This document shows positions 1 to 7,524 of a stretch of DNA of 64,000 nt, piece after piece. Within the stretch, counting starts at the first letter, position 1, and every line of letters starts with the position of its first letter. Source of the stretch: a virus; IMG/VR virus record IMGVR_UViG_3300020182_000008, positions 102,269 to 166,268 of that record; one strand, written 5' to 3'. Both the position numbers and the translations under genes were made by a program. Under the pieces are notes generated by a model. It did no database searches and was not told the origin of the DNA. It saw nothing but the letters and a program-made list of their open reading frames with translations.

Positions 1-762
1 CCATTCCAAGAAAAAGAAATATCTAAAACATCAGAAGGCATTATGCTCCAAGAAGGCGCGATTGCCTCTCCTGGTTTAATGTTCCATCAACAACACAAAA
101 AACCACTATCAGAGTGTATTTTTAGAATAGGTTCAGAAGCATACGTAGACTTCTATGCCGAAGCAAGAGAATTATTCAACGAAGGCGTTCTAAAAGTAAA
201 CGAACTTGATAGAGATTTAATTCGCAACACTGACATAGGCGAATATGGAATATTTGAAGGCAAAAAAATTGCTTTAGATATTCCTTTTATTAATGAAAGA
301 GAAGATGCCTTAGGTATTTACGATGATGGTAGAGGAAATTCCGCTGCAATTGGATGGACACCTGATGGGTATCTAGCTACAGTAGATGGTGAATACGATT
401 TTCAAATCGGACCTGCTAAAACAGTAGAAGAGCTAATTAAGATGTTAGCTGATGAAGGTTTTACAAATAAAATATTTGAAGCCGAATTTAAAGGTAAAGA
501 CGTTCCACTAAACAAACCAAAACGTGGTGGTTCAAAAGCATACTATGTTTACGTTAAAGACGGGGACAAAGTTAAAAAAGTATCATTCGGGTCTGGTGGC
601 CTAAGAGCAAAAATTAACAACCCAGAAGCACGTAGAGCTTTTGCGGCACGACACAATTGCGACAAAAAGAAAGATAGAACAAAAGCAGGTTATTGGTCAT
701 GCAATTTACCACGTTACGCGAAGGCCCTAGGATTAGGTGCTAACAAAAACACATTTTGGTAG
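1..762 (+). CDS. Virion-region protein with RHNC...YWSC tail, 5' end cut off
   Basis: The frame is open to base 1, so the gene begins outside the window; the first ATG inside is at 43. About 253 residues are visible. The C-terminal 80 residues are Lys/Gly-rich and end in two Cys motifs, RHNCDKKK and GYWSCNLPRYAKALG. From memory, this type of tail recurs in small structural-region proteins of marine T4-like phages, but its role is unknown to me. The N-terminal part has no recognised domain. The next gene starts two bases after the stop, so they are probably co-transcribed. A role in the head is inferred from context only. Confidence 0.7.
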   Translation, partial: PFQEKEISKTSEGIMLQEGAIASPGLMFHQQHKKPLSECIFRIGSEAYVDFYAEARELFNEGVLKVNELDRDLIRNTDIGEYGIFEGKKIALDIPFINEREDALGIYDDGRGNSAAIGWTPDGYLATVDGEYDFQIGPAKTVEELIKMLADEGFTNKIFEAEFKGKDVPLNKPKRGGSKAYYVYVKDGDKVKKVSFGSGGLRAKINNPEARRAFAARHNCDKKKDRTKAGYWSCNLPRYAKALGLGANKNTFW

Positions 763-763
763 A

Positions 764-1219
764 ATGGAAAATTTTAATTTAAAAAAATATTTAGCTGAAG
801 GTCGCTTACTAAAAGAAATTGACGGAGATTTTGGTGTTAATTTAAATACACCTGAAAATGCAGTTAAATTTAAAGATCTCCTATCCCAAATGGGTATACC
901 AGCTGAAGTTGATGGTATTTTTGTACAATTTGATGGTAGTATTGATGATATGCGAAAAGTAAGTGTTTTAGCCGATAAATTTTTAGGCGCATCACAAGAT
1001 TCTTCACCATTTAAAGATGAAAGACCAAGTGACACTATAACACTAGCTGTAGATAAAGCATATTATGATGACGATAAAGGTGAGTTTACTCTAACACCTA
1101 CAGATGTTATAGTAACAGCTGATAACTTTGAAGATATTATATTTGACGAAGTAGGAGATGAAGAGGTAGATTTTACAAGTTATGTTCGCACATATCCTAA
1201 AATCTTTAAAAGAGTTTAA
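764..1219 (+). CDS. Small head-region protein with capsid-targeting-like N-terminus
   Basis: I chose the ATG at 764, two bases after the previous stop, rather than the in-frame ATG at 737 inside the previous gene. This gives 151 residues starting MENFNLKKYLAEG. The first 12 residues resemble T4 capsid-targeting peptides (MKTYQEFIAE then A), and L-A-E before G fits the (L/I)-x-E site cut by T4 prohead protease gp21. The remainder is acidic with no recognised domain. A near-identical start (MDNFNLK) occurs in the gene at 3287. Packaging inside the head is an inference. Confidence 0.75.
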   Translation: MENFNLKKYLAEGRLLKEIDGDFGVNLNTPENAVKFKDLLSQMGIPAEVDGIFVQFDGSIDDMRKVSVLADKFLGASQDSSPFKDERPSDTITLAVDKAYYDDDKGEFTLTPTDVIVTADNFEDIIFDEVGDEEVDFTSYVRTYPKIFKRV

Positions 1220-1220
1220 A

Positions 1221-1481
1221 ATGGCAACTTACACCGACTACGAATATAAAGGATACCACGTTAGACATTTTTCACACGATACAGAAAGTGCTGATCTAGT
1301 ATGGCATCGTGATAGAAAAGATAGAGACATTACTCCAATAGGAAAAACAGATTGGCAAATACAATTTGACAACGAGTTGCCTAGGCCAATAGATGATTGT
1401 ATCTTTATACCAGAAGGTAAATGGCACAGAGTAATTAAAGGTAGTGGGTGCCTAAAAATATTAATAAACGAATATGCTTGA
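1221..1481 (+). CDS. Small cupin-like protein
   Basis: The start at 1221 (AAAATGGC, two bases after the previous stop) is preferred over the upstream in-frame ATG at 1182, which lies inside the neighbour. The 86-residue product has a run typical of short cupin-like phage proteins: VWHRDRKDRDITPIG, then WQIQFDNELP, then a glycine turn and IPEGKWHRVIKG. The His and Glu residues could form a metal site, as in cupins, but I cannot assign a reaction. The last eight bases overlap the next small gene. Such proteins are common in marine T4-like phages. Confidence 0.65.
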   Translation: MATYTDYEYKGYHVRHFSHDTESADLVWHRDRKDRDITPIGKTDWQIQFDNELPRPIDDCIFIPEGKWHRVIKGSGCLKILINEYA

Positions 1482-1608
1482 GTTAATCATTATATTTAGT
1501 TTTTCAGTAGCCGCAGTAGGTTACTTAGTTGTATCTACAAGAAATAAAATAAAACAGCCAGGATGCTGTGGACAAAATTGTAATTGCCATGAAAATAAGT
1601 CAAGTTAA
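1474..1608 (+). CDS. 44-residue membrane protein with Cys-rich tail
   Basis: A small frame starts with ATG at 1474 inside the end of the previous gene and stops at 1606-1608 inside the next. It begins MLELIIIFSFSVAAVGYLVV, one clear transmembrane helix, followed by a short basic stretch and the tail PGCCGQNCNCHENKSS with four cysteines. This architecture resembles the small bacterial FeoB-associated Cys-rich membrane proteins. The overlaps of 8 and 20 bases are typical of tightly packed phage genes. A metal or redox role is a guess. Reality as a gene rests on the coherent TM-plus-Cys layout. Confidence 0.55.
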   Translation: MLELIIIFSFSVAAVGYLVVSTRNKIKQPGCCGQNCNCHENKSS

Positions 1609-2398
1609 AGAAGTACTTAATTCAATATTTGAAGAGGACGAAAGTCTAAAATACGCTTTAGCTACTAACCTAGCTAAATATGGTCGTCCTCAATCTAAAA
1701 AATCAGATCAACCTTCTAAACTAACTAAAGGTTTAGAGAAGGGTAGAGAAAAATACGTTAAAGATTTAAAGAAATCTATGTCTGAATTAGATGATAGTGG
1801 TTTAAGCAAAGGATATCTTGAAGCTAGAAAACTTATTGATAATTTAAGAGCAACTACATTCAGAAAACTAAATGACGACGAATTAGAAGAGTTTAGAAAA
1901 ACAATTGCGGATGCGTTTGATTTTGATTTAAAAGAAGGTTTAAGTGAAGATAAGGCAGATGCTACGAGATGGTTTAGTAATCTAAAATATTTCTATCAAA
2001 AAGCATTTAGAGAGTTAAAAGGTGAAGATAGAGAAACGTACAAACAGTTAGCTAAAGATTTCTTTTCTAAATTAGAAATAGACGATAAAGTACGTCCTGT
2101 AGGCTTAGACGAAGACGAAGGCACATTAAATAAAATAGCAGATATGCTATCTCGTAAATTTGACGATTTACGTTTTGATGTAAACACAATGGCTGATCGT
2201 ATTGATGTTCGTGGCTCACAACAAGATTTAATGAATTTTGGAACTGAATTATCGGGTAAAAAAATATTCGACTATGAAGTGTTCCATACAGATGATGACG
2301 ATAGAGGAGAAATAGTTCGCATTGTTAAATCAGATTCTATATCTAGAGGTGGTGTAAACGAAGAAGAAAAAAAAAAGCTGACCGCTGCCTTAGAATAG
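1589..2398 (+). CDS. Head-region protein, zero-frame product of a putative -1 frameshift gene
   Basis: The start at 1589 (MKISQVKEVLNSIFEEDE) is preferred over the in-frame ATG at 1568 because it gives the short amphipathic, Glu-ending N-terminus seen in neighbouring genes. The 269-residue zero-frame product is highly charged and largely helical by inspection, with no recognised domain. It ends shortly after a run of ten A residues. In the zero frame this run reads AAA AAA AAG, which contains the heptamer A AAA AAG. A -1 shift there would replace the last six residues (LTAALE) with a conserved-looking 36-residue tail ending at 2487 (see separate entry). It is probably a virion protein, by location only. 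Confidence 0.65.
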   Translation: MKISQVKEVLNSIFEEDESLKYALATNLAKYGRPQSKKSDQPSKLTKGLEKGREKYVKDLKKSMSELDDSGLSKGYLEARKLIDNLRATTFRKLNDDELEEFRKTIADAFDFDLKEGLSEDKADATRWFSNLKYFYQKAFRELKGEDRETYKQLAKDFFSKLEIDDKVRPVGLDEDEGTLNKIADMLSRKFDDLRFDVNTMADRIDVRGSQQDLMNFGTELSGKKIFDYEVFHTDDDDRGEIVRIVKSDSISRGGVNEEEKKKLTAALE

Positions 2399-2487
2399 CA
2401 CGTAGAAAAATGCCACAATCATCTGCTTATCGTTCTGGATTGATCGTAAAATGTAGAAAAGGAATGATATGGAAAAAGGAGAAATAA
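2371..2487 (+). other. Slippery heptamer A AAA AAG and -1 frame extension
   Basis: The heptamer occupies 2371-2377 in exact zero-frame phase, as in the dnaX -1 site. After a -1 slip the frame reads ADRCLRIARRKMPQSSAYRS and then GLIVKCRKGMIWKKEK, stopping at 2485-2487. This tail looks like genuine protein: two Cys, and a SAY-x-SG motif recalling the PSAYASG-type tails of other marine T4-like structural proteins. I saw no obvious downstream stem or upstream Shine-Dalgarno stimulator. Alternatives are transcriptional slippage on A10, or a sequencing or assembly indel in the run. Confidence 0.6.
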
Positions 2488-2741
2488 AAAAATTAATTCG
2501 AGAAGTCCTATTAAGCGAGAAAGAAACCTTACGTACTTGGTTTTCTCGTAAAGGGTCGCCTGGTAAAAAAGGTGGTTGGGTTGATTGTAATTCTCCAATC
2601 CGTAAAGACGGCAAAATCACAGGTTACAAACCTTGTGGAAGACAAAAAGGCGAAAAACGAGCAAAATACCCATCTTGTAGACCTACACCAGCGGGGTGTA
2701 AAGACAAAGGTAAAGGTAAATCATGGGGAAAAAAGAAATGA
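2469..2741 (+). CDS. Small basic Cys-containing protein with capsid-targeting-like N-terminus
   Basis: The 90-residue product starts MEKGEIKKLIREVLLSEKE, a short amphipathic helix ending in Glu like other proteins here. It continues with a Gly/Lys-rich body: RKGSPGKKGGWVDCNSP, YKPCGRQKGEKRAKYPSC and RPTPAGCKDKGKGKSWGKKK. Four cysteines spaced in a basic context suggest a small metal-binding or DNA-associated fold. This WVDCN...PCGR...YPSCRPTPA..C pattern recurs in marine phages as far as I recall. It overlaps the -1 extension upstream by 19 bases and the downstream lipoprotein start by 4 (ATGA). Confidence 0.7.
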   Translation: MEKGEIKKLIREVLLSEKETLRTWFSRKGSPGKKGGWVDCNSPIRKDGKITGYKPCGRQKGEKRAKYPSCRPTPAGCKDKGKGKSWGKKK

Positions 2742-3262
2742 GATATTTAATAGTTTTATTGGCATTTTCATTAATGAGCTGTGGCTCATTCACACACACT
2801 TCGTATCGTGTTGAAAGCGTATTAGCAATTACCGAAAAAGGTGATACAATTGCTGTACCATTACGCGAATTTGAAAGACAAAAGTATAACACTTATACAA
2901 GATTTAACTACAATAACAACTGGTACTGGAACAACTGGCGCTACGATTTTAATTGGAGATGGCAACAACCCTTCTTTGCTTACCCAAATCAATTTTGGTG
3001 GGGTAATAATCTTCGCTATACTAATCCTAGCAGGGGTTATCGCGCACCTAGTAGACCGCAGGTTAAACCACAAACAAGACCACGGACAAGACCTCAAAGA
3101 CCAAGAGTAGCTACACCTAGAGGTAGCAGATCAGAATATACCCCTAGAACACCTCAACGCATTCAACGAAATACAACCCCAACTAGAACAAGAACTACAC
3201 CAAATGTGCAAACACGTGTAAATGTAGGTCGCAACTCTAGTGGAGGTAGACGAAATAATTAA
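2738..3262 (+). CDS. Predicted lipoprotein rich in Asn, Trp, Arg and Pro
   Basis: I chose the ATG at 2738 (ATGA overlap with the previous stop); an in-frame ATG at 2723 would add five residues. The product has a lipoprotein signal, MRYLIVLLAFSLMSC, with lipobox L-M-S-C at residues 12-15, followed by GS, as is common in Bacteroidetes. A Trp/Asn/Tyr-rich segment follows (NNNWYWNNWRYDFNWRWQQP), then a long Arg/Pro/Thr-rich tail. It is predicted to be exported and lipid-anchored in the host envelope. Phage lipoproteins often block superinfection or help lysis, but nothing here decides between these roles. Confidence 0.7.
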   Translation: MRYLIVLLAFSLMSCGSFTHTSYRVESVLAITEKGDTIAVPLREFERQKYNTYTRFNYNNNWYWNNWRYDFNWRWQQPFFAYPNQFWWGNNLRYTNPSRGYRAPSRPQVKPQTRPRTRPQRPRVATPRGSRSEYTPRTPQRIQRNTTPTRTRTTPNVQTRVNVGRNSSGGRRNN

Positions 3263-3270
3263 TATTTATA
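3261..3270 (+). promoter_or_regulatory. Late-type element AATATTTATA
   Basis: 16 bases before the ATG at 3287. No TTG box 20 bases upstream. Confidence 0.6.
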
Positions 3271-3286
3271 TTAAAATATACCTACA

Positions 3287-4300
3287 ATGGATAACTTCAA
3301 CTTAAAAATTTTCATCAACGAAAATAACCTTGGTGCTTATTCTAAACTAGAAGGCCAAAAACGCGACATTGATGGAGACGGAGATATAGATTCAGACGAT
3401 TACAGGGCTGCAAAAGATGCTGCTATTAAAAAAGCAACTGGTAAAACCGAAGCCATCGCTGACCCAGATTCACTTACCTCAATCATTATGGGAGGTTTAG
3501 CCGCGGTTGGTGCTGTTAAAGCATTACCTAAACTAGTTGATCTATTAGGAGACGAGACTGGAGATATCACTGTCGATAGCTTAAAAAAAGCATTGTCTAA
3601 AAAAGATACAAACGAGGCATCTAAAGAAGAAGAAGAAACATTCCATAAAAAATTAGATACTTTAGTTCACAAAACATTTGGTCCAAGCAGTGATGAAAAG
3701 GACATGAAAGAAGATAGATTTGTAGCTTCATCTATGGAAGATCTAGAGCAAGTAATCAGAAATCTAGCCCATACTGCTAACATATCAGAAGACGAAGCAT
3801 TAGAAATGGCTATTAAAAAGCTAGAAAATATGCTAGATGGTAGAGATGATATGGATGAAGATTTAGACGTAGGACATCAGGATGATGAACCAAACATGTT
3901 AAAGAAAAAAATGTATAGAGCAGCTAAAATGGCAGCTATGTTATACAAAGAACTAGACAAATTTGATTCATTACCTAACGAAGTTGACTTCCCAGATTGG
4001 TGGCAAGCTAAATTAACCAAAGCAGCTGACTATTTAAACTCAGCATTCGATTATCTAGATGGCGAACAACAAACAGCTAAGCTAGATGCTATGGGTGAAG
4101 AAGTAGAGGAAATGAAAAACCCAGGATATTCTTCATCTAGCCAGAAAAACCAATATGCTAACAGAGTATCTAGACCAACTAAATTTGGTAATGCTCCTGA
4201 ATTAGATAAAGAATTAGGAGATACAGCTCAAAGAGCAATGGATATTCTAAAAAGAAAAGGATTAGCTGAAGACAACATCAAACTCTCAGACGCACTTTAA
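3287..4300 (+). CDS. Head-region structural protein with EF-hand-like loop
   Basis: This 337-residue protein starts MDNFNLKIFINEN, matching the N-terminus of the gene at 764 and fitting an I-x-E prohead-protease site. Residues 25-40 carry RDIDGDGDIDSDDY, a classic DxDGDGxIDxxD calcium-binding loop. A short hydrophobic Gly/Ala-rich stretch (IIMGGLAAVGAVKALP) follows, then acidic helical sequence. A late-type element lies 16 bases upstream of the start. The stop overlaps the next start by one base (TAATG). Similar proteins occur near virion genes of marine T4-like phages. A virion role is inferred. Confidence 0.65.
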   Translation: MDNFNLKIFINENNLGAYSKLEGQKRDIDGDGDIDSDDYRAAKDAAIKKATGKTEAIADPDSLTSIIMGGLAAVGAVKALPKLVDLLGDETGDITVDSLKKALSKKDTNEASKEEEETFHKKLDTLVHKTFGPSSDEKDMKEDRFVASSMEDLEQVIRNLAHTANISEDEALEMAIKKLENMLDGRDDMDEDLDVGHQDDEPNMLKKKMYRAAKMAAMLYKELDKFDSLPNEVDFPDWWQAKLTKAADYLNSAFDYLDGEQQTAKLDAMGEEVEEMKNPGYSSSSQKNQYANRVSRPTKFGNAPELDKELGDTAQRAMDILKRKGLAEDNIKLSDAL

Positions 4301-5904
4301 TGAATAGCAAACAATTAATACAACTTTTAGAGCAAGAAGTAGAAGACTTCATGCAAACTCAAGCCGAAAAGATCGTTAAATTCGAAGACGATCCTAAGGA
4401 ATACATTCTACAAAAATATCCTTCACTAAAGGCTACTCTAGAAGATTTAATGACAAATAGTTTTGACGAGTACATTACTGGAATCTATGTAATGGCTCCT
4501 AAACCAACTACATTCAAAATATTACTTCACAATGGTCAACATTTTTTCCTTATCTATGCTAGAGATTCTTACATAGCAAAAATACAAGGAAAAAAATATT
4601 ACCTACTTAACTTAGGTGAAGAAGAATATGCTATTAAAGCAATAGCAGATCTACTTACAATGGGTATGCCTCCTGGAGCAAAAGGACCAGAAGGTGAAGA
4701 AGAAAATGATACGACAGCAGGCGCAGATGAAACACCAGATGAGGCACCAGCTGACGATGCAGGAGGAGACGATGAAGAATTGGCTGAAACTAAAGAGGAA
4801 ACTAAGGAAGAAAAGCCAAAACGTAAAACTCCACTTAAGTTTAAGATTTTAAAAGAGGACATAGAAAAAAAAAAGTCACCTCTTAAATTTAAAATTTTAA
4901 AAGAAGCCCTATCTCCCGAGGCTCAACAAGCAAAAGACATTCTAAAACAAAACTTTGATCTAGAAGATAAAAATTTTCTAGAAATGACATCTACTAGTTT
5001 TAAAGTTTTAATGGACAATAGCGAACGTAGAGATTTCCTTAAAAAAGCATCTGAACTAGACGATTTTGAATTTGAATTAAAAGGTGCTTCTGTAGGTAGA
5101 TTAAAATATCAACCTGAAGATCAAGCTAAACCTATCTTAATTTATGCTAAACCAGCAAATGTTCAAGGTTTAGGTTCAGCAGGTAAACAAAACGAGGATA
5201 ATTTCATTAGAAATATTAATGAAAAAATAGCAGAGGCTGGAGGATCAGCAGATATTGATATTGTTGCCCCAAACTCCGAAACATTAACTACTAAAGGTAT
5301 AACTGAAGTAAGAGATTCTTCAACAGCAGGTGCTGGTAAAGGAGACAAATCAGATGCTCAATTTTTAGCGGACGGTAAAGTACTCCAAAACATATCTTTA
5401 AAACAAGCCGAAGGATTTAGATGGGCTTCTGTAAAATCGGACCCTGAATTTGCTCCTTTTATTAAAACATTCATTGATAAAGCCTTGGCTGGTAACATAA
5501 AGGGTCTTAAATTAGAACGTAATACAGAAGTAGCAGGAGAAAAATATCTCATGTTTAACGATGAAGGTGAAAGAATCACCTTAGTTGTTATAGATGACTT
5601 CCCAGAAGGATTCGAAGAAAGAGTAGTATTTGGACCTGAAACACCCAAAACAGTAGTAGTAGGTGGTACTTTCAGTAAAGACGATAAAGATTTTAAATTA
5701 AATGGTAATAAAATTACTGTTCAAGCTGCTGGGATCTATAGAACACTAGAAGACATTGAAAAAACAGGACAAGAACCTGTATTTGTTATAGCACAACACG
5801 CTAAAATGTCTTATGGTTTAGATTTTAGAATCTTCCCAGCTAATAAAGCAAAATTAGGTCCTAGATCTAGAGGGGTAAAATTATCATATAACGACGTAGT
5901 ATAA
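4300..5904 (+). CDS. Large virion-region protein with duplicated PLKFKILKE motif
   Basis: This is a 534-residue protein starting at the TAATG overlap. Residues 1-125 are probably one domain. Residues 126-170 are a Glu/Asp/Ala-rich linker. Two near-identical segments follow, TPLKFKILKED and SPLKFKILKEA. Each ends in L-K-E, which fits the T4 prohead-protease rule (L/I)-x-E, so the protein may be processed during head maturation. The region from about 205 onwards has no recognised fold. Between the repeats is a run of ten A bases with a second in-phase A AAA AAG heptamer (4869-4875); a -1 slip there would terminate after three codons. A rho-independent terminator follows the gene. Confidence 0.65.
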   Translation: MNSKQLIQLLEQEVEDFMQTQAEKIVKFEDDPKEYILQKYPSLKATLEDLMTNSFDEYITGIYVMAPKPTTFKILLHNGQHFFLIYARDSYIAKIQGKKYYLLNLGEEEYAIKAIADLLTMGMPPGAKGPEGEEENDTTAGADETPDEAPADDAGGDDEELAETKEETKEEKPKRKTPLKFKILKEDIEKKKSPLKFKILKEALSPEAQQAKDILKQNFDLEDKNFLEMTSTSFKVLMDNSERRDFLKKASELDDFEFELKGASVGRLKYQPEDQAKPILIYAKPANVQGLGSAGKQNEDNFIRNINEKIAEAGGSADIDIVAPNSETLTTKGITEVRDSSTAGAGKGDKSDAQFLADGKVLQNISLKQAEGFRWASVKSDPEFAPFIKTFIDKALAGNIKGLKLERNTEVAGEKYLMFNDEGERITLVVIDDFPEGFEERVVFGPETPKTVVVGGTFSKDDKDFKLNGNKITVQAAGIYRTLEDIEKTGQEPVFVIAQHAKMSYGLDFRIFPANKAKLGPRSRGVKLSYNDVV

Positions 5905-5948
5905 CATTTAGACTGATTCATAGCCAGTCGATTTTAAAAATTATATAG

Positions 5949-5986
5949 GAGCTGTGGCCCATTTATTGGAGCCACAGCTCTTTTTT
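5949..5986 (+). terminator. Rho-independent terminator
   Basis: A perfect 10-bp stem, GAGCTGTGGC (5949-5958) with GCCACAGCTC (5971-5980), is followed by six T. It closes the first virion-gene unit. Confidence 0.9.
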
Positions 5987-5996
5987 CGTATATTTA
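5966..5996 (+). promoter_or_regulatory. Host-type promoter TTG-N20-TATATTTA
   Basis: TTG at 5966-5968 and TATATTTA at 5989-5996 are separated by exactly 20 bases, 19 bases before the ATG of the oxidoreductase. The layout resembles the Bacteroidetes -33 (TTTG) / -7 (TAnnTTTG) promoter and recurs at four other places. It overlaps the terminator. Confidence 0.6.
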
Positions 5997-6015
5997 ACAG
6001 TTAAATAAATAGTAA

Positions 6016-7335
6016 ATGTCTAAAAACGTAGTAATTATTGGAGCAGGAGTAGCGGGTGTAAACGCTGCCACTAAACTAATTGACAACAATTTTAAAGGTA
6101 AAATCACCATCATTGATATGGGAAAAAACCCATACGAAAGACCATACGAAGACGTAATGACCGGATTCTTAGGAGCAGGTGGTTGGTCTGATGGTAAATT
6201 AACTTACCATACAGCAATTGGTGGTCAACTCTCAAAGTACACAGGCGAAGATAAAGCCATGGAATTGATGGATCAGGTGATCACTAACTTTAAACGTTTT
6301 CACCCTAAACCAGAAGAAGTACAATGTTCAAACCCAGTAGAAGAACCAGATTTTATTAAACCATACTTTGGTTTACGTTTGTTTCCTGTATGGCATGTAG
6401 GTACAGATTACCTACATGAGATAGGTAAAAATTGGTACGATTTTCTAGTAGAAAATGGTGTAGAATTTCATTGGGAAACTAAAGTTACAGATATTGATTT
6501 TAAATTATCATTAATTACAATGCGTTCTGTAAAACCTGAATTTTCCCAAATGGATGATGATAATATTTTTTATGATCAACTTATATTTGGTGTAGGAAAA
6601 TCAGGTATCGACTTTGGAAAACAACTAGCAGAAAAATATGAGCTACCTACTGAACCAAAATCAGTACAAATTGGGGTACGCTTTGAAGCACCACAAAAAC
6701 ACTTCCAAAAACTAATCGATGTATCATATGATTTCAAACTTTATCGCAAATTTGAAGATGCTGGCGTATCGCTTCGCTCTTTTTGTACAAACAATAATGC
6801 AGCTTATGTGGCCGTAGAGCAAACATATGGAGACCATAGTTACAATGGACACGCTAAGAAAGACGAGGCGTTTAGAAACGATATGACCAATTTTGGTATC
6901 TTAATGGAAATTAATGGTATTGAAAAACCATTTGACTGGTCAAGAAATGTAGTACAATCTGTAAACAAAGAAGGTACAGGTTTATATTATAGCCCATCTC
7001 GTAGACCATCAACCACATCTGAAGGTGTAGATGTATCCGCTATTCAAATTAATAGCAAAGAGCTAGAAACCGTTAGAGAACAATTTGAAGGATACTTTCA
7101 ATATATAGACGATTTTATTGCTGATATGAAAAAAGTATTCCCAACATTACAACACGATTGGGGTATTTACATACCCGAAGTTAAATATTTATCACCAGAA
7201 CCATTAGTTAATTATAACAATTTAAGTCTAACAAAGTATGAAAATGTCCACTTCGTCGGAGACGCTCTCTCAGCTCGAGGAATTACTGTCAGTGGAGCAC
7301 AAGGAATCTACGTTGCCGAAGACCTTATCAAATAA
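6016..7335 (+). CDS. FAD-dependent oxidoreductase/dehydrogenase
   Basis: This 439-residue flavoprotein has an N-terminal Rossmann ADP-binding motif, VVIIGAGVAGVNAA (GxGxxG at residues 8-13). It ends with the second FAD motif, NVHFVGDALSARG followed by GAQGIYVAEDL. This two-motif layout is typical of the FAD-dependent dehydrogenase group that includes COG2509. The substrate is not predictable from sequence. It sits alone behind a terminator and a host-type promoter, so it may be expressed separately from the structural genes. A redox auxiliary metabolic role in the host cytoplasm is inferred. Its 3' end overlaps the next frame by up to 98 bases. Confidence 0.8.
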   Translation: MSKNVVIIGAGVAGVNAATKLIDNNFKGKITIIDMGKNPYERPYEDVMTGFLGAGGWSDGKLTYHTAIGGQLSKYTGEDKAMELMDQVITNFKRFHPKPEEVQCSNPVEEPDFIKPYFGLRLFPVWHVGTDYLHEIGKNWYDFLVENGVEFHWETKVTDIDFKLSLITMRSVKPEFSQMDDDNIFYDQLIFGVGKSGIDFGKQLAEKYELPTEPKSVQIGVRFEAPQKHFQKLIDVSYDFKLYRKFEDAGVSLRSFCTNNNAAYVAVEQTYGDHSYNGHAKKDEAFRNDMTNFGILMEINGIEKPFDWSRNVVQSVNKEGTGLYYSPSRRPSTTSEGVDVSAIQINSKELETVREQFEGYFQYIDDFIADMKKVFPTLQHDWGIYIPEVKYLSPEPLVNYNNLSLTKYENVHFVGDALSARGITVSGAQGIYVAEDLIK

Positions 7336-7492
7336 GGAACTTGGCGATTTGTTAGAGGCTATTGATTTATATTTTCTAATGAATTATGATGTAATGTCTT
7401 TCTATGAGAAAGGTACACAAGATGAAATAAAATTATTTTTAGATCTGCGTAGTGAGGTTTTAAGTAAATATAAAGGCCCGGTTCAAGCCTAA
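7238..7492 (+). CDS. Small hypothetical protein overlapping the oxidoreductase end
   Basis: The frame gives 84 residues from ATG 7238 (a second ATG is at 7244). The first 30 or so codons lie in another frame of the oxidoreductase and look like shadow sequence. The clearly protein-like part is NKELGDLLEAIDLYFLMN followed by YDVMSFYEKGTQDEIKLF and LDLRSEVLSKY, which is helical and acidic. The true start may therefore be further downstream or non-ATG. No function is recognised. A late-type element follows its stop. Confidence 0.5.
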   Translation: MKMSTSSETLSQLEELLSVEHKESTLPKTLSNKELGDLLEAIDLYFLMNYDVMSFYEKGTQDEIKLFLDLRSEVLSKYKGPVQA

Positions 7493-7500
7493 TATTTATA
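7491..7500 (+). promoter_or_regulatory. Late-type element AATATTTATA
   Basis: 24 bases before the ATG at 7525; overlaps the end of the previous gene. No -33 box. Confidence 0.6.
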
Positions 7501-7524
7501 TGTACAATAACAAAACCCTCTACA

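Noticed and set aside
737-763. Upstream ATGs extending the genes at 764, 1221, 1589 and 8150 into their neighbours
   Set aside because: The added residues (for example MLTKTHFGR) are out-of-frame translations of the preceding gene; the downstream ATGs abut the preceding stop or give family-like N-termini.
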